Positions 24,300 to 35,875 of a DNA stretch of 64,000 bases are shown here, one piece after another. Under the pieces are notes generated by a model. That model saw only the letters and a program-made list of their open reading frames with translations. It was not told where the DNA came from and made no database searches. Source of the DNA: Geosiphon pyriformis (Eukaryota > Glomeromycota > Glomeromycetes > Archaeosporales > Geosiphonaceae); assembly GCA_016748015.1 (NCBI GenBank), contig JAAOMT010000003.1:14922-78921 (forward strand), given 5' to 3'. Made by a program: the position numbers and the translations under genes. Position 1 is the stretch's first letter. Each line of letters begins with the position of its first letter.

Positions 24300-25730
24300 T
24301 AGTTTCTTAACTATTATTATTATTAATTAAAATTTATATGAAATATATAAATTTTTTAATACTAATTTTATTATATAAAATTACTTCAAAAACTTTTTTT
24401 TTTGGCTGTTGCTATAATTAATTTTTTTGATAAAATTTAACAATATAACAATTTTAATAATAAAAATAAAGTACTTTTAATTAAAAATATACTGATTGCT
24501 AAATTGAATATAGTTAATATATACTTAGCTTTTTTATATTAAAAAAAGTTTTAAAATTTTTAAATACTATAAATTCTATATAATTAAATCTTTTAATATT
24601 AAAATAATTATTAAAAAATACATAAACAAATTTATTATTAATAATAAACTTGTACTTAAGTTCAATAAAGTTAAGTTTAAAATTAATATAATTATAAAGA
24701 ATTAAACCAAAAAAAAATTGTTTTTAATAATATTTTAAATTTTTAATAATATTAGTTTGTTTTTTTAAATATATAAATAATAAAATTTTTAATAGTACTA
24801 TAATTTAATAATAAAACTGTTAATTTATTTAATATTTTTAATAAATTTTAAAAATATTATAATAATTTAATTATTAATATGCTGTTAAATTTGTTTAATA
24901 CTTGTTTTTTGAATAAATCAATACCTGTTATTTAGCAAAAAACTTAAGTTTTAATAATTTTATTAATATTTAACTTATAGCTTTAAATAAAACTAACAGA
25001 AAATTTTTTAAAAATTTTGTTTAATTGAATTTTGTCTGTATAACAAATATAGTATTTTTTATAATAATAATTTTTTAGTATTAAAAAAAACTTTTACTCA
25101 ATTTTTTATTTTTGCTATTGGCTTAATAATTAAAAACACTTTAAAAAAAGAAAAAAAGAAACAATTAATATTATAAAATATGTATAAAATATATAATTTT
25201 ATAAGTTAAACTTATATAAAATACAATTTAATTTATATTAAAATAAATAAAAATTTGTAAGATTTTTTAACAGTTACAATAATAAAACCAACAAAATTAT
25301 AAAAGATTTTAGTTTGTTAAAAAGTTATAGAGCTTATAATAGTTTTAATTAAAAAAAAATTTTATTAATATTTTATAGAATTTTTTATGATTTTTTTTGG
25401 TATAAAATAAAAAAATAAAAACATTTATGTAAATATAAAATAGTTTTAAGTTTTATTGCAAAAATTAGTAAAGTTGAATTTATAGCTAACTTGACTTTGT
25501 TTTTTGTTGCTAAATAATATAATCTAAATTGGCCATTTTTAATTTTTTTACAATACATTTTGAATATTATCAACAAATTTTATAATATTAATAATATTTA
25601 ATAACAAGAAGAAAATTATGACTATTTTTATTAATTATTAAATTAAAAATTTTATTGTTATTTATAAAATAATACAAAAAATAAATAATAATAAAAATAT
25701 AATATAAATTAGTCAATAATATAGTAGAAA
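24300..25730 (+). mobile_element. Second LINE reverse transcriptase fragment
   Basis: Reading through stops, 25050-25260 gives FYNNNFLVLKKTFTQFFIFA, then IGLIIKNTLKK and NMYKIYNF. This is parallel to the 8.31-8.45 kb segment of the first LINE (LYNNNFSVLKSTLT, IGLIIENILKK, NMYKIYNL). The active-site region near 25510 is eroded. It lies between the two copies of the dispersed repeat. Confidence 0.6.
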
Positions 25731-25734
25731 TTAT

Positions 25735-26510
25735 TAAACATATAATATCAAGAATTTTAAGAATACCAAAATTTTTTTTAAAGATTTTAAGAATGCCAAA
25801 AATATTAAATATACCAACAAAAATACCAAAAATTTCAGAAATACCAAAAATTTTAGCAATAATTCAGAAAAAGTGTAAAAATTACTAAAAATTTTAAGAA
25901 TCTTATATTATAAAAATTTATATTTATATAGCAGTAATATTAAAAGCAGAAAAAAAATCAAGTTTATTAATCTTACCAAATAACTTTAATAATTAAAAAT
26001 TTAATACTTAAAATGAATATTTTTTTAATAAAAATCACAATTTAATTATTTACAATTCAAATTTTTATTAATTAATATTTATTTTATTGAAATTTACTTA
26101 TATTTTACTAATACAAATAACATTAATATAACATTACTAAAAATATTAAAACAATAGCTTTTGATCATAACTATTAATAAAATACTTATTTTTTTATTTT
26201 TTTTATTTTCTTATTGTATTTAATTTTGTTTTACTAATTAATTAAAAAAAATTGCTAAGATTACAATATTAAGGATTGCTTAATAAAAGATATTAAAATA
26301 AATGTAAAATTAATTTATTAAATGCTTATTAAAAGAGTAAAATAAACTGATCATCATGCCAAAGAAGTTAAATACTAAGTGTTATTTGCTATTATCAGTA
26401 AATCTCTGTTTATTATACAAAAAACTCAACCAACCAAAACCTTTAGAACTATATCAATCATTAAAAGCACCAGCTTATAACAATATATTATGAAATTTTA
26501 ATTAATAAAT
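25735..26510 (+). repeat. Dispersed repeat, copy 2
   Basis: Same orientation and internal order as the copy at 23.28-24.13 kb. Degenerate AAGAATACCAAAAATTT-type units at 25750-25900 are followed by AAGAATCTTATATTATAAAA and ATATAGCAGTAATATTAAAA. Near the end come TCTGTTTATTATACAAAAAAC and CCTTTAGAACTATATCA (26403-26456). More diverged and more AT-rich than copy 1. Confidence 0.55.
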
Positions 26511-27015
26511 TTTTATCTGCTTGAAAGTGTCTATAAAATTGATTCTACTTTATTAATTAAAAATATTTTTATTGATAAAAATTTTGATAAAATTAGTGAT
26601 GTTGTAAATATTTTAGTTTAGATGCTGCATTTATATGTACATATTGAACAGAAAGACAATAAAAAATCTTTGAATTTCAAAAGTAAATAGAAAAAGTGAA
26701 TTAATAAATATACAACATATGATATATTTAAATTCATCGTTTTTTATACAAGTTTTTATTTTGGTTTATTTTCTTTTACATAATTATTTTTGTGAGAATA
26801 AAAACTAGGAATTTCTTACCTGTAATTTTCATTGTGTGATAGCAACAACGATTCTTAATCTGAAGATCATCCCGTTTAGTTAGTTTGATCGATAAGCAAC
26901 GACATACTATCAAGCCATTTTGATGAGTCAGCAGCCTCGATTATCTAAACCTTTTTGATTTGGTTAACCCTCATATAAAGACTGATAAAATGATTTACTA
27001 GAATTAATAAGGCTA
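26511..27015. other. Right edge of AT-rich block 1 and 5' flank of the SANT gene
   Basis: Composition returns to normal between about 26700 and 26830. No gene seen. The last 190 bp are the presumed promoter and 5' UTR of the SANT-repeat gene; no specific site identified. Confidence 0.5.
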
Positions 27016-28329
27016 ATGTTTAAAATTAACGTGACAACGAAAGTCCCGGCGATAACTAAAGCTCAAATTTTCACATATGAAAGATTCGCATCTGTTCACA
27101 AAGTATTCTTTAATCAGGCCCAGCGACATTCCCAAGGATTTATAACAAGAAAATTTTCTCTTCTAAGGACCGAATTTTCCAAAGCTTTGAATTTGATACC
27201 GACTAATACAAATTCGGCACAACTCACAAATGAGATAGAAAGAGCAAAAGAAGCACCGATTGAAAGAGTAGAATCAAAGTTGAAATTAGAAGACCATATT
27301 AAGGCATCTAATGAAGAGAAAGATTTTTCGCAATCCACTATTAATGAAAACCTGAATCTGATCCAAATCCCTGCTCCAGAAATTACAGCATTAGTAATCC
27401 AGAATTTAAATTCCAAAGATAAAAATAACGCAAAATACTCAGATCAAACATGCTTGACGACCTCTTCAGCTGTTTTAGATACTGTGAAAAGAAAGTTTGC
27501 TCGATGGACAAAAGAAGAGGATCAAAGACTAAGATGGGCTATTCAATATTTTGGTGTGAGCAAATGGGAAGACATTTACAATGCAGCTATACTTCCAAAT
27601 AGGACAAAAACAAGTATATCAAGCTATTATCACAACGTTATTTCCCAACCTAAGTGGGGATCGCAACTCACGAATGAGATAGGCAGAGCAAAAGAAGCAC
27701 CAATTGAAAGGGTAGAACCAAAGTCGAGATTAGAAGACCATATTAAGGCATCTAATGAACAAAAAGATTTTTCGCAATCCACTATTAATGAAAACCTGAA
27801 TCTGATCCAAATCCCTGCTCCAAAAATTACAGCATTAGTGATCCAGAATTTAAATTCCAAAGATAACAATAACGCAAAATACTCAGATCAAACATGCTTG
27901 ACAACCTCTTCAGCTGTTTTAAATACTGTGAAAAGAAAGTTTGCTCGATGGACAAAAGAAGAGGATCAAAGACTAAGATGGGCTATTCAATATTTTGGTG
28001 TGGGCAAATGGAAAAACATTTATGATGCAGATATACTTCCAAACAGGACAAAGACAAGTATATCAAGCCATTATCATAACGTTATTTCTCATCCTAAGCG
28101 GGGATCATGGAAAAAAAGGGAAGAAGAAATACTACTCGAGTCTATTGAAAAATTCGGCCCCAAGTGGAGTAAAATCAGCACGATTTTGCGACGTCCTGGA
28201 CCTGCAATCTTTCATCGCTATCACGAAGTTATGAATATACCCAACAAAATTAGACCAGTAAGAAAAAAAGCAGTTCATATAAAAATTGAAAAATCAGAAA
28301 AAAAGTATTCTGAAAGGCTTAACTCTTGA
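27016..28329 (+). CDS. Myb/SANT-like protein with three SANT repeats and an internal tandem duplication
   Basis: A single-exon frame of 437 codons from ATG to TGA. It holds three Myb/SANT helices-turn-helix units: about residues 158-208 (ARWTKEEDQRLRWAIQYFG...YYHNVI), 306-356 (nearly the same sequence) and 363-412 (GSWKKREEEILLESIEKFG...YHEVMN). Each keeps the spaced Trp residues and the acidic first helix of Myb DNA-binding repeats, so nuclear DNA binding is likely. The first two SANT units sit in two nearly identical copies of a 148-residue segment; the DNA copies are offset by exactly 444 bp. The N-terminal 60 residues are basic with few acidic residues, and a mitochondrial presequence cannot be excluded. 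The C-terminus is Lys-rich. Targets unknown. Confidence 0.85.
   Translation: MFKINVTTKVPAITKAQIFTYERFASVHKVFFNQAQRHSQGFITRKFSLLRTEFSKALNLIPTNTNSAQLTNEIERAKEAPIERVESKLKLEDHIKASNEEKDFSQSTINENLNLIQIPAPEITALVIQNLNSKDKNNAKYSDQTCLTTSSAVLDTVKRKFARWTKEEDQRLRWAIQYFGVSKWEDIYNAAILPNRTKTSISSYYHNVISQPKWGSQLTNEIGRAKEAPIERVEPKSRLEDHIKASNEQKDFSQSTINENLNLIQIPAPKITALVIQNLNSKDNNNAKYSDQTCLTTSSAVLNTVKRKFARWTKEEDQRLRWAIQYFGVGKWKNIYDADILPNRTKTSISSHYHNVISHPKRGSWKKREEEILLESIEKFGPKWSKISTILRRPGPAIFHRYHEVMNIPNKIRPVRKKAVHIKIEKSEKKYSERLNS
27216..28103 (+). repeat. 444 bp in-frame tandem duplication within the SANT gene
   Basis: The segment starting CAACTCACAAATGAGATAGA at 27220 recurs as CAACTCACGAATGAGATAGG at 27664, and the match continues through the SANT repeat with few differences. 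Unit about 27216-27659, second unit about 27660-28103. The unit is 148 codons, so the frame is kept. High identity suggests a recent event. Confidence 0.9.
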
Positions 28330-31300
28330 TCAAGTTTCGGAAAGATTCGTAAGTCATTTTCGATATGTTTTAAGAGATGCAGCCTCACTTTTTTGTTCAC
28401 TGATATTAAAAAATACATCTCGTTCAGATTCTCAAATAGGATCGAGGAAAATCGATACACAGGGAAATTTTTGCTCAAATAATCATTAGCAAAGTACCAC
28501 ACAAGAGTTTCCGTCTCTTTCCAAGATTCACGCTAATACCTTTTCTTTGTATTAAACTATATTCTTGAGCTTTTGTGATTGATAAACACGAAACATGATT
28601 TTCCTAGGATTCTACATTATAACCAGTTGTTTGTTTCACCTCTCTATCTCTTCAACCCCACAATGATTTCTAAGAACTTGTGTTGAGCAAAGAAGTAATT
28701 TTCATTCAGAGATTTTCAGGTAGCAAGGTTGAAACCACTTTGTTGTTTGAAGCCAATTCTCATGGGATTTCGGGCCAAAATCCTTTTTAAACAGCAAATC
28801 ATCTGACGGTTTTTTTGATTCTGACCAATAACCAATCCTTGCAAAAAGAATGCTAGGTCTTCTAGTCTGCTTAAATCCCAAAGTTATTAAGCTCCAGGTC
28901 TATCACGCTTTCTTTGGGAGTGCAAATATCGATAACAAGTATTAAGTACACGTGAATCATGGCTTTGATTTATAGCCATAGTATGGAACATAACCCATGT
29001 ATTGGATTTCGAACATCGAATCTAAAAAAGCAATTTGAATGGACTTTGCAAGCTTCAATTCTCATACCATAATTTACGATCAGAAATATTTGAGACATGG
29101 TCACAATAGTTCTGTCAATAATTGGCTCTTGAACGTTTTCTTGCATTGTTATGCTCGTCAGTTCTTTGAATGAAGCTTTCCACCTAAAGACACTGGTTAA
29201 GTTCTTTTGTTTTAGACTCGACTTTGTCATCATCAAAATAATGGTTGAGTTATTTATAAACCCTTTGGCCATCCTTGATATATTACCGAATTGTGAATCC
29301 CTTCTTACTCGCTTAATTAGACAAGGCACCGAATTTGATTTGGAATAAGAGAATCTACAAATAGAATGAAAAATAAATTATATGATAAAACTAGACTTTT
29401 TCAAATGTATGAAATTTCCACAAGACGATTAATGGTTTTTTAACTTCTTTATTATTCAGTTTGAACTTTTTTTTATTTTGGAAAACGTCAGCTTCCATAG
29501 ATAAGTTAGAAGTTTCATTATCAAAACTCACCGTCGTCGTCGTCGTCAATCCGAATTATTCCTGATGGGCTATGAGGTTTATCAATATCTGGCTTTAAAA
29601 TTCAGATTTATTGTTTTAATTGTCAGTCTCTCGTTCGGCATTCCAAATTTTACCATTCGGGCTTTTTTTCAATAATGTTGTCGTCGTTGTCGTCGATTAA
29701 TCCCGAGTTTGTAAGATTCTGCCTTAATCTAGATTCTTCTTGAAGTTCAAAAAAATCTGAAATTGTTTGAATTTCCAAGTTGATGCTAAATAAAATCCAA
29801 AGGTAATCGCAATTCAAGAATTCAAAATTGATATTCAAGAAACGATTTTATCAGAACTAAAAATATTTCGCCGTTCAGATTATGCGCGTTATTTGTACAT
29901 TAGGAAGTAAGAAGATAGACCTCGGATCGTTACTTTGGCGCTAATGCATCTTAAAAAATTTTAATATAAAGAGAAAGTTGTGAAAAATAATATATTTTTT
30001 ATTCACAATATTTCTTGCAATAAGGCTTTCAAGATAAGCAGTGTTAAATAACGGGGATGATTCAATTAATTAAAGTAAAGTGGATTGAGATAACAATAAC
30101 AATTAAGAATCAAACAATCAATGTCAAGAAGAATCAATATTATGATGGATAGTACCACTAATTTGAATAATTAACAGTTAATATTATATGCTTTATTTGA
30201 TATGCCTTATAATCAAAACAAAAGTGGATTTTTATTAACAAGTTTAAGTCAATTCACAATTAAACTGTTAATTCGAAAGAAAGTATATTTATTTATCAAA
30301 TATTTTTTAAAGTATAAATATCAAATGTAACAGTATATATATGATGTTTGAAATTGGTAAAGAAACCTGGGTGAATAAATATTGCCGTATATGTATTAAG
30401 CAAGAAGAAAATAAAATGATCCAAGAGGAAATTAGGATTTCAATCAGATTTACAGTTATATCCGCCAGTCTGAGGCTGGAAAATTATTCCCTTTATTTAG
30501 TAATAATATTCAAAGTTGGCTTTCAAATTATCCAGCTAATTTTGTAATCCCGAAAATCTTGATTTAAAACATTTGGAATGATAAATATTTAACAAAACTT
30601 TTTCTCCTTTTTCTACTCCCAATAGACATTGCTGGACGCTTATAGAACCAGCTCAAAGGCCAAAAAAACCAGTTATAAAGCGTAACATGTACTTTTAGGG
30701 CACTTGGTCATAGCAGTAGTGAGACTCAACTTTGACGACATTTTTTGAATTCTTGTTGACGAATAACGGAGCTAATTTCTTCCTTTGAGTTCTTCAAGTA
30801 AAAAAAAAAATATCATTGAGCTATAACATACTTTTATATGAGAAAATCTTCATTTTATCGAAACAAATCAGAATAAGATTTTAAACAGCCAGCCTTCATC
30901 ATTTCAATTTCCTTCAGCTTATTTTTTTTATCGACATATTCTTTCAATAGTTTTGGATGATAAACACTGAATCGTCTAATGAAAACAGAAAATCGGTCGC
31001 CTTTTTCCAAGGTTCTGAATGAGAGGTTTACATTTAATAAACCTGTGGTATCCTCTTTTAATTAAAAAAATTTGTAAAAATGAAAAAAGTTTCATGAAAA
31101 AATTATTATTAAAATTTTATTTAGTAAATTAAAAATGGCTCAATCTTAACGGCCATTTTTGGACGACAGTCATTTTCTGTGAAAAAAGTAAATAACGCTT
31201 TAGAATCAGAATTTAATTTTTTATCACGAGACGAAATTCCTTCTCTCAGTATGTTAGTGGAGATAACATAAGAATTAATCATTTCAGATTTTTCAGGTGG

Positions 31301-32199
31301 TCATTATTTATAAAATACAGTAATACAGAAATTTGATCGCTAACGAGAAATGTGATGAAATATCCTTATATGCTCCACAAGCTAGCTAAATTAAGAAACC
31401 CAAATCAAAGACTCTTTGTTTGGGGGGGGGGGATTTTTATCTCTTTGAGGGAAAAATAACCTTGTCCCGAAGATTACAAATGTAAAAATAAGAATCTGTA
31501 AGGATTTTTGATTGTGCACTATTTAAAGTTGAATTCATGAGGATTTTTTATTTCAAATGATGTATCGAAACTTTTCTACTTTTTTCCTTAAAAATTACAA
31601 ATAAAATGTCGCAACAACGGAATATATATTTTCAAAAAAATTTCATTAAAAAACATATAAATTCCACTACGTAGTATTAAATTTAACATTCGAAAATTGA
31701 AAGAAATAGGAAGCATTGATCGCAAAAAAGGTAATGCCCTACCAAAAAAAATCACAGTCTACATAATATAAGACAATTTACTCAAAAAATTTCAAATAAA
31801 TAAATTGGCTTTGAAGCGTAGTTTCTGTTGTGTAAGGATCAAAAAACTATGGGACGTTTTTCTTCCGAAAATTGATGTATTATTAAAGATCAAATCATCA
31901 AAAAAGTATATTGTCAAATCAAATCTGTTCTATTTAAAAAGTGATTGCCATTTCAATCGTGATCTGTAACTTCAATGATCCCCTAAAATTTTATTTATAA
32001 CTTTTATCATGGTTTTACTTAAAAAAAGTTTGTTGTGAGGAAACAAAAAACAAAATTTTACTGATTGTATAAAACTTTATTCCTTCAGCTATTCATGGGA
32101 TTGAGTAATGAGCAAGAGTTTTATCCCTGAATTCGATTAGTATATCGTAATTTTAGGCAGAAGGATACTCTATTTTCAATTAGATATTATTATCTTTTC

Positions 32200-32236
<37 letters not shown>

Positions 32237-32392
32237 AAAAATAAATAAAATACATTTAAACTGGAAAAACAAATGTACACTAGAAAATGAAAATTTTCTA
32301 TAAATATTGCTCGAATATTTATTGTTCTTTCACCAATTCCTAACTTTATCTTCCTAATAATATTATCTATTCAAAGTTAATATATTACAAAT
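28330..32392. other. 4 kb intergenic region without supported genes
   Basis: Moderately AT-rich, with no frame that looks like a conserved protein. Visible features: two short GTC-repeat tracts at 29532-29548 and about 29680-29697 whose surroundings resemble each other on the minus strand (acidic IDDDDD / IDDNDD readings); a G11 run at 31422-31432; an (AAAT)n microsatellite at 32201-32251. Short frames near 28970-29348 and 30341-30547 lack any support. Confidence 0.5.
32201..32251. repeat. (AAAT)n microsatellite
   Basis: About nine AAAT units with one interruption, 140 bp upstream of the DUF3455 gene start. Confidence 0.9.
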
Positions 32393-32965
32393 ATGAATTT
32401 GCAATTCAATCGTTTAGCAATAGTTATTCTCTTAATTTGTTCTTTAACATTGTATAAAACTAATGCCCTCCCAAAAAGAGGTAAAAATTATTTTGACCCT
32501 TATATTGGGAACAAACATTTGTAATTAAAATTAGTAAATTTCCCAGTCTAGTTAATTTTTCTATTATTTCCCCAATTTTAAGATTTAGACCAACCTGCAT
32601 TACAATTACCGATAGGGCTAACTCCACCGCTTCCTAATAGATTTTCATTTGTATTATATGCAATTGGTTACCAAAATTATCAATGCAATGTTAGTAGTAT
32701 TCCAGGAGATACCGGAAATTGGTTATATGGTAAAAAAAATTATTCCCATCATTTCTCTTCGTAATGCTCTCAATTAATTATAGAAAGCAACAATTTAAAT
32801 GGTCATTTGTTTGATTCCCTCGTAAATCATGTATAGTCAGTCCAACCGCTTCGTTATTAAACGGTTCTTTTGAAGGACGGGAAATTGGTAAACACTATTT
32901 TCAACCTGTAAGTTATTTTTAAAAGTCTTACTCTATTACTAAGTCAAATATTTTAGCCCATTTGA

Positions 32966-33022
<57 letters not shown>

Positions 33023-33569
33023 TTTTTTTGAATAGGCACCTGGGTTAAATGGTGGTAGGGCAACATGGCATGGTATTCTCACGACTGATATGTCAAGTGT
33101 TGTCACAAAAATAATTAATCAAAAACCATCTCCTGATGGACCTCAAAATATCGATTGGCTTTTAACTCAAGCTACTTTTAATCGGGTAAGCTCCAAAATT
33201 TATTCAGGATTTGAACGTTATTATTTATCCGATAACTTTTTTAACCATCTCTAATCATAATTCTAAATAGGGAAATGGCATATTCTCAGACATAACATAC
33301 GTGGTTAGAGTAGATACAAAAAATGGTATAGCTCCACCAAACAACCTTTGGTGAGTAATTTTAAAATTTTTCAATCTTAAAGTTTGGTTTAAAAGAACTA
33401 CTTTTAGAAAAATCTTTTTTGTGAATTTTAAATAAAGCTTAAAATAAATTTGATAATAATTTTTTTCCAACAAAATAGCGGTACCGATATACCAAACGAG
33501 GGAAATCTCGAAAACTTTTATTCTTCCCAATACTGGTTTTATAATAATCCATCAAAATCTTTGTATTAA
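32393..33569 (+). CDS. Secreted DUF3455-family protein, six exons, one frameshift in exon 3
   Basis: Hand-built exons: 32393-32480, 32583-32729, 32784-32907, 33036-33185, 33271-33350, 33479-33569, all with GT-AG introns of 54-128 bp. Residues 1-27 are a clear signal peptide (RLAIVILLICSLTLYKTNA). Then come LTPPLPNRFSFVLYAIGYQN with YQCNV, GKHYFQP, APGLNGGRATWHG, the VTKIINQKPSPDGPQNIDWL block, YVVRVDTKNGIAPP and the terminal SSQYWFYN. This is the pattern of fungal DUF3455 proteins (small secreted, function unknown). Exon 3 is odd: LNGHLFDS runs into a stop, while SPTASLLNGSFEG continues one frame away, so a one-base loss (or sequencing error) lies near 32813-32830. Every other junction is in phase. 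Intron 3 contains a (TAA)n microsatellite. Confidence 0.7.
32966..33021. repeat. (TAA)n microsatellite in intron 3 of the DUF3455 gene
   Basis: About 18 TAA/AAT units shortly before the acceptor of exon 4; a length-variable tract inside a 128 bp intron. Confidence 0.9.
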
Positions 33570-35188
33570 CGTTACTATATAAATTTATAAGAAAATTTTT
33601 CATAATCTTACCTGGGAATTTTGATTATAAGGCTTTTTTCCATTACCAAATTAACATTTTATTAAAACGACAATTCCATTATCATATTTTCAAATCGCTT
33701 TCTATTAATGACATCTTTTTTAATTCAAACCCCAACTATTTAGTATATATTTATAATGAATAATATTATTTCTCACATTCGAAAATCAAAATCATTTTTC
33801 TTTTAACAACTTATCCAAAATGAAATAAAAATCTCTAGCTATACCCAAAATTGTTTTGAACTAGTGCAAATCAAAAATAAATAATCATTAGTTAATCACA
33901 AAAATTGTGTGTAACTCTCACTTGAGAACCCCATTAAATAAATTACGTTTTTGATATTTTTAGTTATATATATTTATATAAATTGAAAAGTTTTTACCTA
34001 TCTTGGGGGGGAGGGGGANNNNNNNNNNNNNNNNNNNNAGGGGGGGGGTGGGAATAAAAAAATATTACAGCATATAAATCTCATTTGATAAAATTTTTTT
34101 GGTATTAAGATTTAGTTCAAAAACAATATTTTCGCACACAAATAAAAAGATTTTTTTTTAATATCGTCAAATTTAATTTCTATCCTACATCTGAAAAAAA
34201 AAATAAAAACTTATTCTCAAACTAATTTTACTATAAAATATGATAAAATCTCTATTTTTACTTTAAAAAGCTACACTATATCGCAATAATGTCTTCTTTA
34301 GGCTTTGAAAATAAAAATCCTGATACCTGAAACTCTTTAAGAATGCATATAAAAAAAGATAAATTTTATTACTACTACTAAATCTGAATATCTTAACATG
34401 AAATAAACAAATTATGAAAAAATAATATATTTTCTTGTTAGTGTTTTTTTAATAAGTTTTAAAATTTATATACATTAAAAAATCAGCGATCTCTGTTTTT
34501 TTATTACTCGTTGCATAATGCATAATCTGAAGATCAGTAAAACTTGGTCAATTTTTTTACTATAGTTGGTGGATAATGAAGATTTTTTGATATCATCATG
34601 ACAAACTCAAAAATAGAAACACAATATTCTCATACTTGCTCAATAAATCAAACTGTTATCAAAATTGAAAATTTTTTAAAGTCAAAAAAAAAAAAATTTT
34701 TTTTATTACCAAACCTATTATAAATAATAATCAAAGGAAATGCAATTAATGACATTTTTAGCCTCACTCCATTCCTTTATGTCATTTGAAATAACAAAAG
34801 GTTCTGCTTGTTTTTGTTGACTGAAGAAATAAATGACGGGTTTCTTTTCATAACCTTCGGATCACAGCAGATAAACATTGAAGCGAATCACGTATATTAA
34901 ATACTTTAAGTTTGCTTATTTCTAATGAAAGGAAGCTTTCGGAAAGTAAAAATTTGAATGACCTCAGTTTTCAGTTAAAATTTTAAAATCATTATTTGAT
35001 TTGTAAGGATCGTTAATTGGTCCGCTGTTAGCCAAATAATCCTTTACCTCTACAATTAAATTCGTCAAAAGCTTCCATATTTTCAAGATATATAAAGTTG
35101 ATACAATCTTTTTTTTGAAAAAATAATACAGACTCATTAATATTTTCTTTTAAATTTTCCAGTTGATTTATTTTACCCAATTTAAAAA
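33570..35188. other. Intergenic region with a 20 bp assembly gap
   Basis: No gene seen. N bases at 34019-34038 are flanked by G-rich runs on both sides (GGGGGGGAGGGGGGA and AGGGGGGGGGTGGG), so a poly-G tract probably broke the assembly. The remainder is AT-rich intergenic DNA. Confidence 0.7.
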
Positions 35189-35875
35189 TCAATGAAATCC
35201 AAATCCAATCCATAAGCATAATAATGTTATTATTATAAATATATTTCTCAAGTTTTTTCCTCGAATCACTGTTGATCCATTAACTGCAAAAGGTTCTACA
35301 TTCGGGGTAACTGTTGCCCTTTGACCAGATGGTTCAACCCTATATATTATTGCCGTGAATACAGTTGATGTTGGAATTGGACTTTTCATTGAACTGAGAC
35401 GAGAAGAAAGTAATGAGGTTTGTAAAGGTGTTTGTGTTGCAGTTCCTATTGTAGCTAAAACTGGGCTAAACGTTGAAATTTCAATTAGGGTTTGTGAGGC
35501 AAGTATCGGAATTGGTGATTTATTTAAATTTTGATTGCTAGAAAAACTTTTCAAAGAAGGACTTTCATTAGTGGAGGGCATTTGGGTGTTTGTAGTTGAA
35601 GAAATTGTGTGACCACTTGTATTAGTCGTTGAACTTGATCTAATTGTGGTTGAAATTGTGTTTGAAACTAAACTAGGTGAGGTCCAAATGCTCGTCGATC
35701 TAGTGTTAATGTTAATTGAATCCAGGATCAAAGCTGACGTTACCAAATTTGGAGGTTTGTTGGTTGTAAGTTGGGACCATATGCAAGAGACAAATAGAGC
35801 AAGCATCATTATGAAACAAGAAAGAAAGAAAAAATTGGTTTGAAAACATTTTCTGTACGAAAAACCGAATGGCAT
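35189..35875 (-). CDS. Ser/Thr-rich cell-surface protein with N-terminal signal and C-terminal hydrophobic tail
   Basis: A single-exon frame of 228 codons with an ATG start. Residues 14-34 are hydrophobic (FFFLSCFIMMLALFVSCIW), fitting a signal peptide or anchor. Residues about 45-170 are dominated by Ser and Thr (for example TISTTIRSSSTTNTSG), as in heavily O-glycosylated wall proteins. Near residue 203 NGSTVIRGKNLRN is followed by a final hydrophobic stretch (IFIIITLLCLWIGF) ending at the stop, which could be a GPI-attachment signal or a single membrane span. No catalytic domain seen. Together with the mucin-like gene at 40.6-42.3 kb it brackets the acid phosphatase gene. Confidence 0.65.
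   Translation of the reverse strand: MPFGFSYRKCFQTNFFFLSCFIMMLALFVSCIWSQLTTNKPPNLVTSALILDSININTRSTSIWTSPSLVSNTISTTIRSSSTTNTSGHTISSTTNTQMPSTNESPSLKSFSSNQNLNKSPIPILASQTLIEISTFSPVLATIGTATQTPLQTSLLSSRLSSMKSPIPTSTVFTAIIYRVEPSGQRATVTPNVEPFAVNGSTVIRGKNLRNIFIIITLLCLWIGFGFH

Larger units (their letters stand above)
4311..26700. repeat. AT-rich block 1: hypermutated transposon graveyard
   Basis: About 22.4 kb of extremely AT-rich DNA (G+C roughly 10-20% by eye, CpG almost absent) with no intact gene. Ghosts of mobile elements remain legible when stops are ignored, and these are listed separately. Stops fall preferentially at positions expected to be Trp, Gln or Arg, that is C-to-T and G-to-A changes. 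Stretches 4.3-5.2, 11.3-12.9, 14.5-16.3, 17.1-19.4 and 21.8-22.8 kb show nothing I can assign. Less decayed islands are 12.9-14.5 and 19.5-21.7 kb. Confidence 0.8.

Noticed and set aside
28970-29348. 119-codon minus and 65-codon plus frames in the intergenic region
   Set aside because: No ATG for the minus frame, no recognisable motif, no splice context.
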